The translations under genes and the position numbers were made by a program. Shown piece by piece: positions 26,359 to 34,720 of a stretch of DNA of 64,000 nucleotides. Source of the DNA: Geobacillus kaustophilus (GTDB taxonomy: Bacteria; Bacillota; Bacilli; Bacillales; Anoxybacillaceae). The DNA is taken from positions 3,348,001 through 3,412,000 of the forward strand of contig NZ_JYBP01000003.1 in the NCBI RefSeq assembly GCF_000948285.1, given 5' to 3'. The notes under the pieces are model-generated. The model saw only the letters and a list, made by a program, of their open reading frames with translations. It searched no databases and was not told the DNA's origin. Each line of letters starts with the position of its first letter. The stretch's first letter is position 1.

Positions 26359-26379
26359 CAATGAAAATACACGAAATTG

Positions 26380-26414
26380 AAAAAGGCGTAACTGGCCATA
26401 AGTTACGCCTTTTT
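26380..26414 (+). terminator. Intercistronic terminator between artJ and artM
   Basis: AAAAAGGCGTAACT / AGTTACGCCTTTTT is a perfect 14-pair stem with a GGCCATA loop, placed between two genes of one transporter. It is expected to act as a partial terminator, lowering artM-artP relative to artJ. Confidence 0.9.
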
Positions 26415-26434
26415 CATAAGAAAGGTGAGAACCG

Positions 26435-27091
26435 ATGGATTTCCGTTTCGATATCATTATAGAATATGCCCCGTTTTTCCTGCGTGGATTGTTGCTGACC
26501 ATTGGTGTTTCGATCGCCGCCATTATTGCGGGTTTAATTCTCGGCTTGATCATCGGCCTTGGCAAAATGTCAACCAACCGTCTCATCCGGTTGCCGTTTG
26601 CATGGTACATTAACTTTTTCCGCGGCACGCCGCTTGTCGTGCAAATTTTACTCGTTCACTTCGGTGTCATGCCAATCTTTTTCGCCCAGCCAAGCGCAAC
26701 CGTTTCACTGATCGTATCGCTTTCGCTCAATTCGGCCGCCTATGTGGCGGAAATTTTCCGCGCCGGCATCCAGTCCATCGACAAAGGACAAATGGAAGCG
26801 GCCCGCTCGCTCGGCATGACACACGCGCAGGCGATGCGCTACATTATTTTGCCGCAGGCGCTGAAGCGGATGATTCCGCCGTTTGCAAATGAATTTATTG
26901 TCCTGATCAAGGATTCTTCGCTTGGACTGGTCATCGCTGCCCCGGAACTGATGTATTGGGGAAGAGCGGCACAGGGGCAATATTACCGCGTCTGGGAGCC
27001 GTATTTGACAGTCGCGTTTATTTATTTGTTGCTGACCCTCTCCCTCAGCAAACTCTTACACTATCTTGAAAGGAAGTATTCGACCCAATGA
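26435..27091 (+). CDS. artM: Basic amino acid ABC transporter permease ArtM
   Basis: ArtM is the membrane subunit that forms a homodimer in the ArtJ-(MP)2 arginine/lysine/histidine importer. The 218-residue protein has about five transmembrane segments and the HisM/GlnP-type motif [17 protein letters not shown] near residue 64. The EAA loop that contacts the ATPase, [23 protein letters not shown], begins near residue 128. AGAAAGGTGAGAACCG precedes the ATG. The stop overlaps the artP start by four bases. Confidence 0.96.
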   Translation: MDFRFDIIIEYAPFFLRGLLLTIGVSIAAIIAGLILGLIIGLGKMSTNRLIRLPFAWYINFFRGTPLVVQILLVHFGVMPIFFAQPSATVSLIVSLSLNSAAYVAEIFRAGIQSIDKGQMEAARSLGMTHAQAMRYIILPQALKRMIPPFANEFIVLIKDSSLGLVIAAPELMYWGRAAQGQYYRVWEPYLTVAFIYLLLTLSLSKLLHYLERKYSTQ

Positions 27092-27810
27092 TCGACGTAC
27101 GCCAGTTGAAAAAATCGTTTGGATCGCTTGAAGTGCTGAAAGGGATCAATGTCCATATTCGCGAAGGGGAAGTGGTCGTTGTCATCGGGCCGTCCGGCTC
27201 GGGGAAATCGACGTTTTTGCGTTGCTTAAACTTGCTTGAAGATTTCGATGAAGGTGAAATTGTCATTGACGGCATCAACTTAAAAGCGAAAGACACGAAC
27301 TTAAACAAAGTGCGTGAAGAAGTGGGCATGGTGTTCCAGCGCTTTAACTTGTTTCCGCATATGACGGTGCTGAACAATATCACGCTGGCACCGATGAAAG
27401 TGCGCAAATGGCCGCGTGAAAAAGCGGAAACGAAGGCGATGGAGCTGCTCGCCAAAGTCGGGCTGAAAGACAAAGCGCATGCCTACCCGGATTCCCTCTC
27501 CGGCGGACAGGCGCAACGCGTTGCCATCGCCCGGGCGCTCGCCATGGAACCAAAAATCATGTTGTTTGACGAGCCGACATCCGCCCTTGACCCGGAAATG
27601 GTCGGCGAAGTGCTGTCGGTGATGAAGCAGCTGGCCAATGAAGGGATGACGATGGTTGTCGTCACCCATGAAATGGGCTTTGCCCGCGAAGTCGGCGACC
27701 GCGTCCTGTTTATGGACGGCGGCTACATTATCGAAGAAGGCAAGCCGGAAGATTTGTTCGACCGCCCGCAGCACGAGCGGACGAAAGCGTTTTTGTCAAA
27801 AGTATTATAA
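27088..27810 (+). CDS. artP: Basic amino acid ABC transporter ATPase ArtP
   Basis: ArtP is the nucleotide-binding subunit that powers the importer. The 240-residue protein is very close to the crystallised ArtP of G. stearothermophilus as I recall that sequence. Motifs in order: Walker [10 protein letters not shown] (residue 35), Q-loop [11 protein letters not shown], signature [19 protein letters not shown], Walker [17 protein letters not shown]-loop [10 protein letters not shown]. It overlaps artM by four bases and ends at a strong terminator. Confidence 0.97.
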   Translation: MIDVRQLKKSFGSLEVLKGINVHIREGEVVVVIGPSGSGKSTFLRCLNLLEDFDEGEIVIDGINLKAKDTNLNKVREEVGMVFQRFNLFPHMTVLNNITLAPMKVRKWPREKAETKAMELLAKVGLKDKAHAYPDSLSGGQAQRVAIARALAMEPKIMLFDEPTSALDPEMVGEVLSVMKQLANEGMTMVVVTHEMGFAREVGDRVLFMDGGYIIEEGKPEDLFDRPQHERTKAFLSKVL

Positions 27811-27845
27811 AAAGCGCCTTGCCTTGAACCGGCAAGGCGCTTTTT
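27809..27845 (+). terminator. Terminator of the art operon
   Basis: AAAAAGCGCCTTGCC / GGCAAGGCGCTTTTT is a perfect 15-pair stem overlapping the artP stop codon region. Confidence 0.92.
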
Positions 27846-27998
27846 CCTCCTAGGCAAAAATCCGCTGGTTACGGTTATGAGTTAAACCGGCTGCCCGAAA
27901 TGGCGCCATCTGGCCTTTCCCGTCCATCTAGTCCTAAACAGACCCGACCAAAGCTCTGCAGTCCATCCGTCCCCAAACACCGACGCTCTATCATTATG

Positions 27999-28026
27999 AA
28001 AAAAGCCGGCCTGCCATGAGGCCAGC
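27999..28026 (-). terminator. Terminator of qoxABCD
   Basis: On the minus strand GCTGGCCT / AGGCCGGC (one G-U pair) with a CATGGC loop is followed by six T, just after the qoxD stop. Confidence 0.88.
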
Positions 28027-28032
28027 TCCACG

Positions 28033-28332
28033 CTACAACACAAACTGCATCACCCAAATCGAACCAGCGACAACGACAACGGCGATAAAGAAGCTGTACG
28101 CCATGTTGAATGTTTGAATGCGGCCGCTGTCGCTTTCGTTGACATGCATGAACATAAACAGCTGCAAGCTTGCTTGCATCACCGCAAACACGACAATGAT
28201 GACAATGACCGCTTTGAGCGGCAGCCCGGATGAGAGCGCCACCCAAAGGGCAGCAAACGTCAAGACGAGCGACAACAAAAACCCGATGATATGTTCCCAC
28301 GGAAATGATTCGTGATGGCCGTTCGCCCCCAT
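28033..28332 (-). CDS. qoxD: aa3-type quinol oxidase subunit IV
   Basis: This is the small membrane subunit of the cytochrome aa3 menaquinol oxidase. The 99-residue protein begins with a polar HGHH-like N terminus (MGANGHHESFPWEHIIGF) and has three transmembrane helices. FAVMQASLQLFMFMHVNE is the conserved subunit IV segment. It is the last gene of qoxABCD, one base after qoxC, and precedes the operon terminator. Confidence 0.94.
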   Translation of the reverse strand: MGANGHHESFPWEHIIGFLLSLVLTFAALWVALSSGLPLKAVIVIIVVFAVMQASLQLFMFMHVNESDSGRIQTFNMAYSFFIAVVVVAGSIWVMQFVL

Positions 28333-28333
28333 G

Positions 28334-28948
28334 TTAAATCACCATCCCTAACAAATAGACGAGCGTGAAGATGAAAATCCAAACGACGTCTAAAAAGTGC
28401 CAATATAGGCTGACGATAAACACTTTCCGCGCTGTTTTCGGCGTAAAGCCGCCCTGTAGGAGCTGGATGATGATCAAAATCATCCAGCCAATTCCTAAAC
28501 TGACGTGGGCGCCGTGCGTGCCGACGAGCACGAAAAAGCTTGATAAAAACGCGCTCGTCTGCATCGTCGCTCCTTCATGGACGTAATGGATGAACTCGCG
28601 AATTTCAAACGTAATAAACCCGGCGCCAAGCAAAAGCGTCACAAGCAGCCAAGCGATGAGCCCGCTCATGCGGCCGCGGCGCATTTCAAAAATGGCCAGC
28701 CCGCACGTAAAACTGCTCGTTAAAAGCAACAGCGTTTCAATCAGAACGTCTTTTACCTCAAACAGCTCGCCTGCCGTCGGCCCCAAGCCGGTCCGTTGGA
28801 ACAAGACGAGATACGTTGCAAATAGCGTCGCAAACAACGCGACTTCCGCCCCGAGGAAAATCCAAAAGCCCAATATGTTCAACCGACTCTCTTGTGTCCG
28901 ATACTCCAGCGGCAGCGTTTCATCATAGCGATGTGCAGCTTCTCCCAT
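28334..28948 (-). CDS. qoxC: aa3-type quinol oxidase subunit III
   Basis: Subunit III of the haem-copper quinol oxidase has five helices and is thought to stabilise subunit I. The 204-residue product carries NILGFWIFLGAEVALFATLFATY near residue 24, the HEGATMQTSAFLSSFFVLVGTHGAHVSLGI region near 125, and SLYWHFLDVVWIFIFTLVYL at the C terminus. The gene starts three bases after the qoxB stop and lies one base before qoxD. Confidence 0.96.
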   Translation of the reverse strand: MGEAAHRYDETLPLEYRTQESRLNILGFWIFLGAEVALFATLFATYLVLFQRTGLGPTAGELFEVKDVLIETLLLLTSSFTCGLAIFEMRRGRMSGLIAWLLVTLLLGAGFITFEIREFIHYVHEGATMQTSAFLSSFFVLVGTHGAHVSLGIGWMILIIIQLLQGGFTPKTARKVFIVSLYWHFLDVVWIFIFTLVYLLGMVI

Positions 28949-28951
28949 TCG

Positions 28952-30898
28952 TTACGCCCCCTTTCGCGCCGCCTGCTCCATTCGTTTAATCTCATCAACC
29001 GGAATATAGTAGCCATCATCGTCTTCAAACGAGCGGAGAATCAACCCAAGCACAATGAACAACGCGCCGACAATGGCCAACGCAAACCATTTGAACACGA
29101 GGCCGAATCCGGCGACGAAAAACGCGACCGACATCCAAAACGGGCGTCCCGAGTTGCTTGGCATATGGATCGGCTTCAAATCTTCCTCTTTCACGTGGAA
29201 GCCGCCGTATTTTTTCTTCATCACCCAATACGCATCCACATCTTCGACGATCGGCGTCACCGGGAAGTTGTAATGCACCGGCGGCGACGCCGTCGCCCAC
29301 TCGAGCGTCCGCCCGTTCCACGGGTCGCCGGTCATGTCGCGCTCGCCGTAGCGGGCGCTGTAGTAAATGTTATAGCAAAGCACAATGAACCCGATGCCCA
29401 TCAAGGCCGCCCCAACCGTCGCAACAACGTTCAGCGGCGTCCAGCCGAGACCAGCCGAGTACGTGTACATGCGGCGCGTCATTCCCATCAGCCCGAGGAA
29501 ATACATCGGGAAGAAGCAGACGTTAAAACCGATCATAAACAGCCAAAACGTCCATTTGCCGAGCCGCTCGTTTAAAATATGACCAAACATTTTCGGATAC
29601 CAGTAATGCAAGCCGGCAAAGCAAGCGAACACCGTACCCGCGATCAAAACGTAATGGAAGTGGGCGATGAGAAAATAACTGTTATGGTATTGATAATCGG
29701 CCGCCGCCATCGCCAGCATCACGCCTGTCACGCCGCCGATGACAAAATTGGGGATGAACGCCAGCGACCAAAGCATCGCCGTTGTAAAACGAATTTTCCC
29801 TTTTCGGATCGTAAACAGCCAGTTGAAAATTTTCACCCCGGTCGGGATCGCGATCGCCATCGTCGTGATCGAGAAGGCGGAGTTCACTGCCGGCCCCGCA
29901 CCCATCGTAAAGAAGTGGTGCACCCAAACGATAAAGCTTAGGAAAGCAATACCGACGATCGAACCGACCATGGCCTTATAACCGAACAAACGTTTTTGGG
30001 CAAACGTGCTGACAACCTCCGAGAAAATGCCGAACGAAGGCAAAATGACGATATACACTTCCGGGTGACCCCAAATCCAGAACAAGTTCGCCCACAACAT
30101 CGACATGCCGCCATTGGCCATCGTGAAAAATTGCGTGCCAAATACGCGGTCGAACGTCATTAATGCCAAGGCGACGGTCAATACCGGAAACGCAAAAATA
30201 ATGAGCACGCACGTAATGAGAATCGTCCACGTAAACATCGGCATGCGCATCAATGTCATGCCCGGCGCGCGCATTTTTAAAATTGTCACAAGGAAGTTGA
30301 TCCCGGTCATCAACGTCCCGATCCCGGAAATTTGCAAGGCAACGGCATAGTAGTTGTTGCCGACGCCATGGCTGAATTCGTTGCCAGCGAGCGGGAAGTA
30401 CGCCGTCCAACCGGCATCCGGCGATCCGCCGATGACGAATGAAATGTTAAACAGCAACGCACCGAAGAAAAAGAGCCAAAAGCTTAACGCATTCAAATAT
30501 GGAAACGCGACGTCGCGCGCCCCGATTTGCAGCGGAACGACGATGTTCATCAATCCGATGATGAACGGCATCGCCATAAATAAGATCATAATCGTCCCGT
30601 GCGTCGTGAAAATTTCATTGTAATGTTGCGCGTCAAGAAACTTCATGTTCGGCGCGGTCAGCTGCGCCCGCATCAAAAGCGCGTCGACGCCGCCGCGGAA
30701 GAGCATCAAAACGGCGCAAATAATGTACATGACGCCGATCTTTTTATGATCCACCGTCGTGAGCCATTCGTTCCACAGCCATTTCCATTTTTTAAAATAT
30801 GTCAACACAAACACAATGCCGACCATTGTCAAGACGATGGCGACATCGGCCGCATAAATGAGCGGCTCGCCCGTAACAAAAAACTCACTCCATTTCAT
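28952..30898 (-). CDS. qoxB: aa3-type menaquinol oxidase subunit I
   Basis: QoxB holds the low-spin haem and the haem-CuB centre where oxygen is reduced to water. The 648-residue protein has 14-15 helices. Seen are [16 protein letters not shown] (haem ligand His), the cross-linked His-Tyr motif [15 protein letters not shown], CuB histidines [10 protein letters not shown], and the haem ligands in [29 protein letters not shown] upstream of the first haem His matches the quinone-site Arg/Asp of quinol oxidases. It is the largest gene of qoxABCD; 17 bases separate it from qoxA. Confidence 0.97.
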   Translation of the reverse strand: MKWSEFFVTGEPLIYAADVAIVLTMVGIVFVLTYFKKWKWLWNEWLTTVDHKKIGVMYIICAVLMLFRGGVDALLMRAQLTAPNMKFLDAQHYNEIFTTHGTIMILFMAMPFIIGLMNIVVPLQIGARDVAFPYLNALSFWLFFFGALLFNISFVIGGSPDAGWTAYFPLAGNEFSHGVGNNYYAVALQISGIGTLMTGINFLVTILKMRAPGMTLMRMPMFTWTILITCVLIIFAFPVLTVALALMTFDRVFGTQFFTMANGGMSMLWANLFWIWGHPEVYIVILPSFGIFSEVVSTFAQKRLFGYKAMVGSIVGIAFLSFIVWVHHFFTMGAGPAVNSAFSITTMAIAIPTGVKIFNWLFTIRKGKIRFTTAMLWSLAFIPNFVIGGVTGVMLAMAAADYQYHNSYFLIAHFHYVLIAGTVFACFAGLHYWYPKMFGHILNERLGKWTFWLFMIGFNVCFFPMYFLGLMGMTRRMYTYSAGLGWTPLNVVATVGAALMGIGFIVLCYNIYYSARYGERDMTGDPWNGRTLEWATASPPVHYNFPVTPIVEDVDAYWVMKKKYGGFHVKEEDLKPIHMPSNSGRPFWMSVAFFVAGFGLVFKWFALAIVGALFIVLGLILRSFEDDDGYYIPVDEIKRMEQAARKGA

Positions 30899-30915
30899 CT
30901 TTCACTCCCCCTTTC

Positions 30916-31821
30916 CTATTCGCCATGGTGATGGCTCTCTGTCATCGCTTCATCACTTTGATTCTTGTTTTTCATTGAATGGTCATTCCCATGATGGCTG
31001 TTCTGTTTTGCGTGGTCAATCCATTCTAAGTGGGTGTTCGAAAACGTCATCCGCCCAACAAGCCCCGGTTTTAAAATTTGTGTATATTTTTTCTCATCGA
31101 GCTTCGGGGCGGTTTGTTTCACTTCATTCACCCATTTGCGGAAGTCATCTCCCGTTTGCGCGACGACCTCAAACTCCATATGGGCGAACTTTTCCCCGGA
31201 AAAGTTGGCGCTTCGCCCCATGTAGGAACCCGGCTTGTCGGCTTGCAAAATCAACTCTGTCTCCATGCCGTCCATCGCATATTTTTGCCCGCCTAATTCC
31301 GGCACCCAAAACGAGTTCATCGGCCCGACCGAAGTCAGCTTAAACTTAACCGGCACACCGGCCGGAATATGGACGTAGTTGACCGTTTCAATGTTTTCTT
31401 CCGGATAGCTGAAAATCCATTTCCAGTTCGCCGCCGTCACATGAATCGTAATCGGTTCAACTTTCTCAGTCGGCGGCTTTTCCAACGCAAACGTCGCCTT
31501 CACTGTCGGAACAGCGAGCGCCGCGACGATCAAAATCGGAATGGCCGTCCAGACAACTTCAAGCAGCGTGTTCCCTTCCTCATCCGGCGGCTCATAGCCG
31601 GCATTTTCCGGCTTCTCGCGATAACGAATGAGAAAAACGGCAAATAACGTAAATACAACAACAATAATGAACAACATAAAGCCGACCGACCACATGATCA
31701 AATCATACTGCATGCGCGCCACCGGCCCTTGCGGATTGAGCACAGCGGTGCGCTCCACGCAGCCCCCAAGCAAAAACAAAAACGGCAAAACCAGCACCGC
31801 GCGCCATCTCGCCCGTTTCAT
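30916..31821 (-). CDS. qoxA: aa3-type menaquinol oxidase subunit II (lipoprotein)
   Basis: Subunit II of a quinol oxidase. The 301-residue product has a lipoprotein signal peptide (FLFLLGGC), two transmembrane helices (about 45-65 and 90-110) and an extracellular cupredoxin domain. The CuA ligands of cytochrome c oxidases are absent: the stretch SYMGRSANFSGEKFAHMEF has no cysteine pair. This identifies electron entry from menaquinol, not cytochrome c. The C-terminal tail is His/Asn-rich. The ATG at 31821 gives a proper signal peptide start (MKRARWR) after GGGGGG; ATGs upstream would spoil it. Confidence 0.96.
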   Translation of the reverse strand: MKRARWRAVLVLPFLFLLGGCVERTAVLNPQGPVARMQYDLIMWSVGFMLFIIVVVFTLFAVFLIRYREKPENAGYEPPDEEGNTLLEVVWTAIPILIVAALAVPTVKATFALEKPPTEKVEPITIHVTAANWKWIFSYPEENIETVNYVHIPAGVPVKFKLTSVGPMNSFWVPELGGQKYAMDGMETELILQADKPGSYMGRSANFSGEKFAHMEFEVVAQTGDDFRKWVNEVKQTAPKLDEKKYTQILKPGLVGRMTFSNTHLEWIDHAKQNSHHGNDHSMKNKNQSDEAMTESHHHGE

Positions 31822-32054
31822 CGCTATCGGTCCCCCCTCTTCCGCCCCAGCCATTTCGGGGCCTTCCATGCATTTTTCTTTGTTTCTACCATATCAAAAT
31901 TGAAAATGTTTGAAACGAACGAGCGAAAAAGTTCATAAATCGGCAAAACATTTGTCACAAACTGTTCAATCATTGTTCAACAAATCGCCACTTGTTTTCC
32001 TCGTTTAGGGAAATATTGATGGGAAAGGGGATTCACGCAAATATATTCCATCAA

Positions 32055-32092
32055 TGAAAAGAGCCGGATTCCTTATTGAAAGGAACCCGGCT
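32055..32092 (-). terminator. Terminator of trmH, overlapping its 3' coding end
   Basis: On the minus strand AGCCGGGTTCCTT / AAGGAATCCGGCT is followed by CTTTT. The 5' arm lies in the last codons of trmH. Confidence 0.85.
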
Positions 32093-32816
32093 GTCCTCCG
32101 TTGTTTTGTATTGTATATCCTTGTTGTTCCAATTGTTTGCGGATTCGTGGATTTAACGTTTGCCACATCCACTGTTCATACAACACCTTTTTCTCCCCGG
32201 ACGATAAATAGTAGCGCTCCCCTGCCTGGCGGCGCGCCCGCTCGGTGACATCATAGAGCGCCAACGCGGCGGCGACGGAAATGTTAAAGCTTTGCACAAA
32301 GCCGTACATCGGAATGACAAACGTTCCGTCCGCCAAGCGGAGCGCCTCTTCCGACACGCCGCTATGCTCATTGCCAAACAACAGCGCTGTCGGTTGGGAC
32401 AGATCGAGGTCGGAAACCGGAATCGTCCTCTCACCGAGATAGCTTGCATACACTTGATACCCTTGCTGTTTCAAGTCGGCAATGGCCGTTTTGATATCTG
32501 GCTTATGGTGGAGCGTCAGCCACTGATCGGCATAGCGCGTCACAAGCCGGTTCGGCGAAAACGGCGCCTTTCCCGTCACGATATGAACGTCTTGAACGCC
32601 AAACGCTTCAGCCGTCCGCAACACCGCCGCTTGGTTATGCGGGTCATCGACCGCGTCGATCAAGACGGTAATATAGCGGGTGCGCTCATTCAAAACCTCA
32701 TACATCCGCCGAAGCCGCCTTGGCAAAATCATTTCCCAAACCGGACGCGTCGATTCGGTGATCAGCCCTTCTTGCCGCAGCTGTTCCAAAAATGATGTCG
32801 CTTCCCGTTCTTCCAC
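32073..32816 (-). CDS. trmH: TrmH-family tRNA (guanosine-2'-O)-methyltransferase
   Basis: SpoU/TrmH enzymes 2'-O-methylate ribose in RNA with S-adenosylmethionine; TrmH modifies G18 in the tRNA D-loop. The 247-residue SPOUT protein shows motif 1 VLIDAVDDPHNQAAVLRTAEAFG, motif 2 LLFGNEHSGVSEEALRLAD and motif 3 IPMYGFVQSFNISVAAALALYD, the version typical of TrmH. A basic C-terminal helix follows. Start is the GTG at 32816 after AAGGGGGA. The exact tRNA target is inferred from the family. Confidence 0.92.
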   Translation of the reverse strand: MEEREATSFLEQLRQEGLITESTRPVWEMILPRRLRRMYEVLNERTRYITVLIDAVDDPHNQAAVLRTAEAFGVQDVHIVTGKAPFSPNRLVTRYADQWLTLHHKPDIKTAIADLKQQGYQVYASYLGERTIPVSDLDLSQPTALLFGNEHSGVSEEALRLADGTFVIPMYGFVQSFNISVAAALALYDVTERARRQAGERYYLSSGEKKVLYEQWMWQTLNPRIRKQLEQQGYTIQNNGGQPGSFQ

Positions 32817-32985
32817 AACGCATCCCCCTTTCCAAACCTAGCGTATTCTGTGTTTCCCATTGTACAAAATGGCAGGATGCCAAAGCAATTTGTACATTTT
32901 TAAATACTATTCAGATTATTATTTATATAATAATTTGAAAACATTGCTCATTTACAATTTCTTTATATATAAGTTAGTATTATAA

Positions 32986-32999
32986 TGTAAGCGCTTCAA
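32986..32999 (+). promoter_or_regulatory. Candidate CcpA cre site upstream of the amino acid permease
   Basis: TGTAAGCGCTTCAA matches the first ten positions of the cre consensus TGWAANCGNTNWCA and differs near the 3' end. It overlaps a TATAAT (32981-32986), where CcpA binding would block transcription. Confidence 0.4.
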
Positions 33000-33047
33000 A
33001 AATACTTTTTCAAAAAATATTATTTATTATTAAAAGGAGGAAAAACA

Positions 33048-34436
33048 ATGGAGCAAAAACAGCCGCAATTGCATCGGGGATTGGAAGAACGGCACATCTC
33101 GCTCATGTCGCTCGGCGCGGCGATCGGCGTCGGCTTATTCCTCGGTTCGGCGTCCGCGATTGAAATGGCCGGGCCCGCGATTTTGCTCGGCTATGCAGTC
33201 AGCGGCGCCATTATGTTTTTCATCATGCGCGCGCTGGGTGAAATGGCAGTCGAACACCCGGTTGCCGGTTCGTTCAGCCGCTATGCTTATCAATATTTAG
33301 GTCCGCTCGCTGGCTACTTGACCGGCTGGAATTATTGGTTTTTATGGGTGGTCACATGCATCGCTGAAATTACGGCTGTCGGCATTTACATGCAATTTTG
33401 GTTCCCGGACACGCCTCGCTGGGTGTGGGCGCTTGCCGCGCTGGTGCTCATGACGTTCATCAACTTTCTCGCGGTGAAAGCGTACGGGGAGTTTGAATTT
33501 TGGTTTGCGTTAATCAAAATCGTGACGATCGTCGCCATGATCATCATCGGCCTTGGCATGATCCTCTTTGGCATCGGCAACGGCGGCGTCGCCACCGGCA
33601 TCCACAATCTTTGGAAGCACGGCGGCTTCTTCCCGCACGGGATCAGCGGCGTTTTGATGTCGCTGCAAATGGTCATGTTCGCCTATTTGGGCATTGAGAT
33701 GATCGGCGTAACGGCCGGGGAAGTGAAAAATCCGCAAAAGTCGTTGACGAAAGCGATTAACAGCGTCTTTTGGCGCATTTTGATCTTCTACGTTGGGGCA
33801 CTGTTTGTCATCATGTCCATTTATCCTTGGAACGAAATTGGCGAAAAGGGAAGCCCGTTCGTGCTGACGTTTGAAAAAATCGGGATTCACGCCGCGGCTG
33901 GCATCATCAACTTTGTCGTCTTGACCGCCGCCTTGTCGTCGTGCAACAGCGGCATTTTCAGCACCAGCCGGATGCTGTTTAACCTTGCTGAACAGCAAGA
34001 AGCGCCGAGCGCATTCGGCCGGCTGACAAAGCGCGGCATTCCGGGCTCGGCCTTGATCGCCACTGCGCTTGTCATGCTTGTCGGCGTCTATTTGAACTAC
34101 GTATCGGAAAAAGTGTTCCAATGGGTGACAAGCATCGCCACATTCGGCGCCATTTGGACGTGGGCGGTAATTTTGCTGTCCCAGCTGAAATTCCGCAAAA
34201 AGTTGAGCGCGGAACAAGTAAAACGTCTCACGTTCAAACTTCCGCTTTATCCGTACAGCTCATACGTGTCGCTTGCCTTTTTGATCGGTGTTGCCGCCCT
34301 AATGGCGTATTTCCCAGATACGCGCATCGCCTTGATCATCGGCCCAGCTTGGCTGCTGCTTTTGACGGCAGTATACTTCGCCAAAGGAATGCATCGCCGT
34401 CAACACGGCCAAGCGGAGAAAAAACAAGCCGGATGA
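33048..34436 (+). CDS. Amino acid permease, AAT family (APC superfamily)
   Basis: This is a 12-helix amino acid/proton symporter. The 462-residue protein has the family opening RGLEERHISLMSLGAAIGVGLFLGSASAIEMAGPAILLGY, with the helix 1 GAAIGVGLF break, GEMAVEHPVAGSFSRYA, NYWFLWVVTCIAEITAVG, and EMIGVTAGEVKNPQKSLTKAI in helix 6/7. It most resembles ProY/AapA/HutM-type permeases; the substrate (proline, histidine or a D-amino acid) cannot be fixed. AAAAGGAGGAAAAACA precedes the ATG. It is monocistronic with a terminator; a possible cre site suggests carbon control. Confidence 0.88.
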   Translation: MEQKQPQLHRGLEERHISLMSLGAAIGVGLFLGSASAIEMAGPAILLGYAVSGAIMFFIMRALGEMAVEHPVAGSFSRYAYQYLGPLAGYLTGWNYWFLWVVTCIAEITAVGIYMQFWFPDTPRWVWALAALVLMTFINFLAVKAYGEFEFWFALIKIVTIVAMIIIGLGMILFGIGNGGVATGIHNLWKHGGFFPHGISGVLMSLQMVMFAYLGIEMIGVTAGEVKNPQKSLTKAINSVFWRILIFYVGALFVIMSIYPWNEIGEKGSPFVLTFEKIGIHAAAGIINFVVLTAALSSCNSGIFSTSRMLFNLAEQQEAPSAFGRLTKRGIPGSALIATALVMLVGVYLNYVSEKVFQWVTSIATFGAIWTWAVILLSQLKFRKKLSAEQVKRLTFKLPLYPYSSYVSLAFLIGVAALMAYFPDTRIALIIGPAWLLLLTAVYFAKGMHRRQHGQAEKKQAG

Positions 34437-34454
34437 CAGGCATGACAAAAAGAG

Positions 34455-34488
34455 GGAGGTGTCCCAAAACAATCGGGACACCTTTTCT
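34455..34488 (+). terminator. Terminator of the amino acid permease
   Basis: AGGTGTCCC / GGGACACCT with a nine-base loop is followed by TTTTC, shortly after the stop. Confidence 0.88.
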
Positions 34489-34594
34489 CATTACCGTATG
34501 CATAGGGAGACGGTGATTTAACGGGAAATGCCGCTCTTCAGCGACGTTTCTCAAATGGAGAAACCTCACAAAATCCGGCCCTTCATTTTCACAA

Positions 34595-34628
34595 AGAATC
34601 ACTGATTGGAGAAGAACAGTGATTTTTT
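34595..34628 (+). terminator. Second terminator-like hairpin with no obvious gene
   Basis: AATCACTG / CAGTGATT with a 12-base loop is followed by TTTTTC. Nothing convincing is encoded between the permease terminator and this hairpin, so it may be the end of a lost gene or a small RNA. The rest of 34491-34720 holds nothing I can identify. Confidence 0.45.
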
Positions 34629-34720
34629 CACCAGCCTTATAGAACAATCGCTAAGAACAATATGTTATGTTTTGTTGAAGAAAAACAGCCTTTTGGGCCA
34701 GCCCCTTTTCTCAATTCATT

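Noticed and set aside
34336-34647. Minus-strand ORF antisense to the permease end
   Set aside because: Covers the permease terminator and coding end; no start signal and no known domain.
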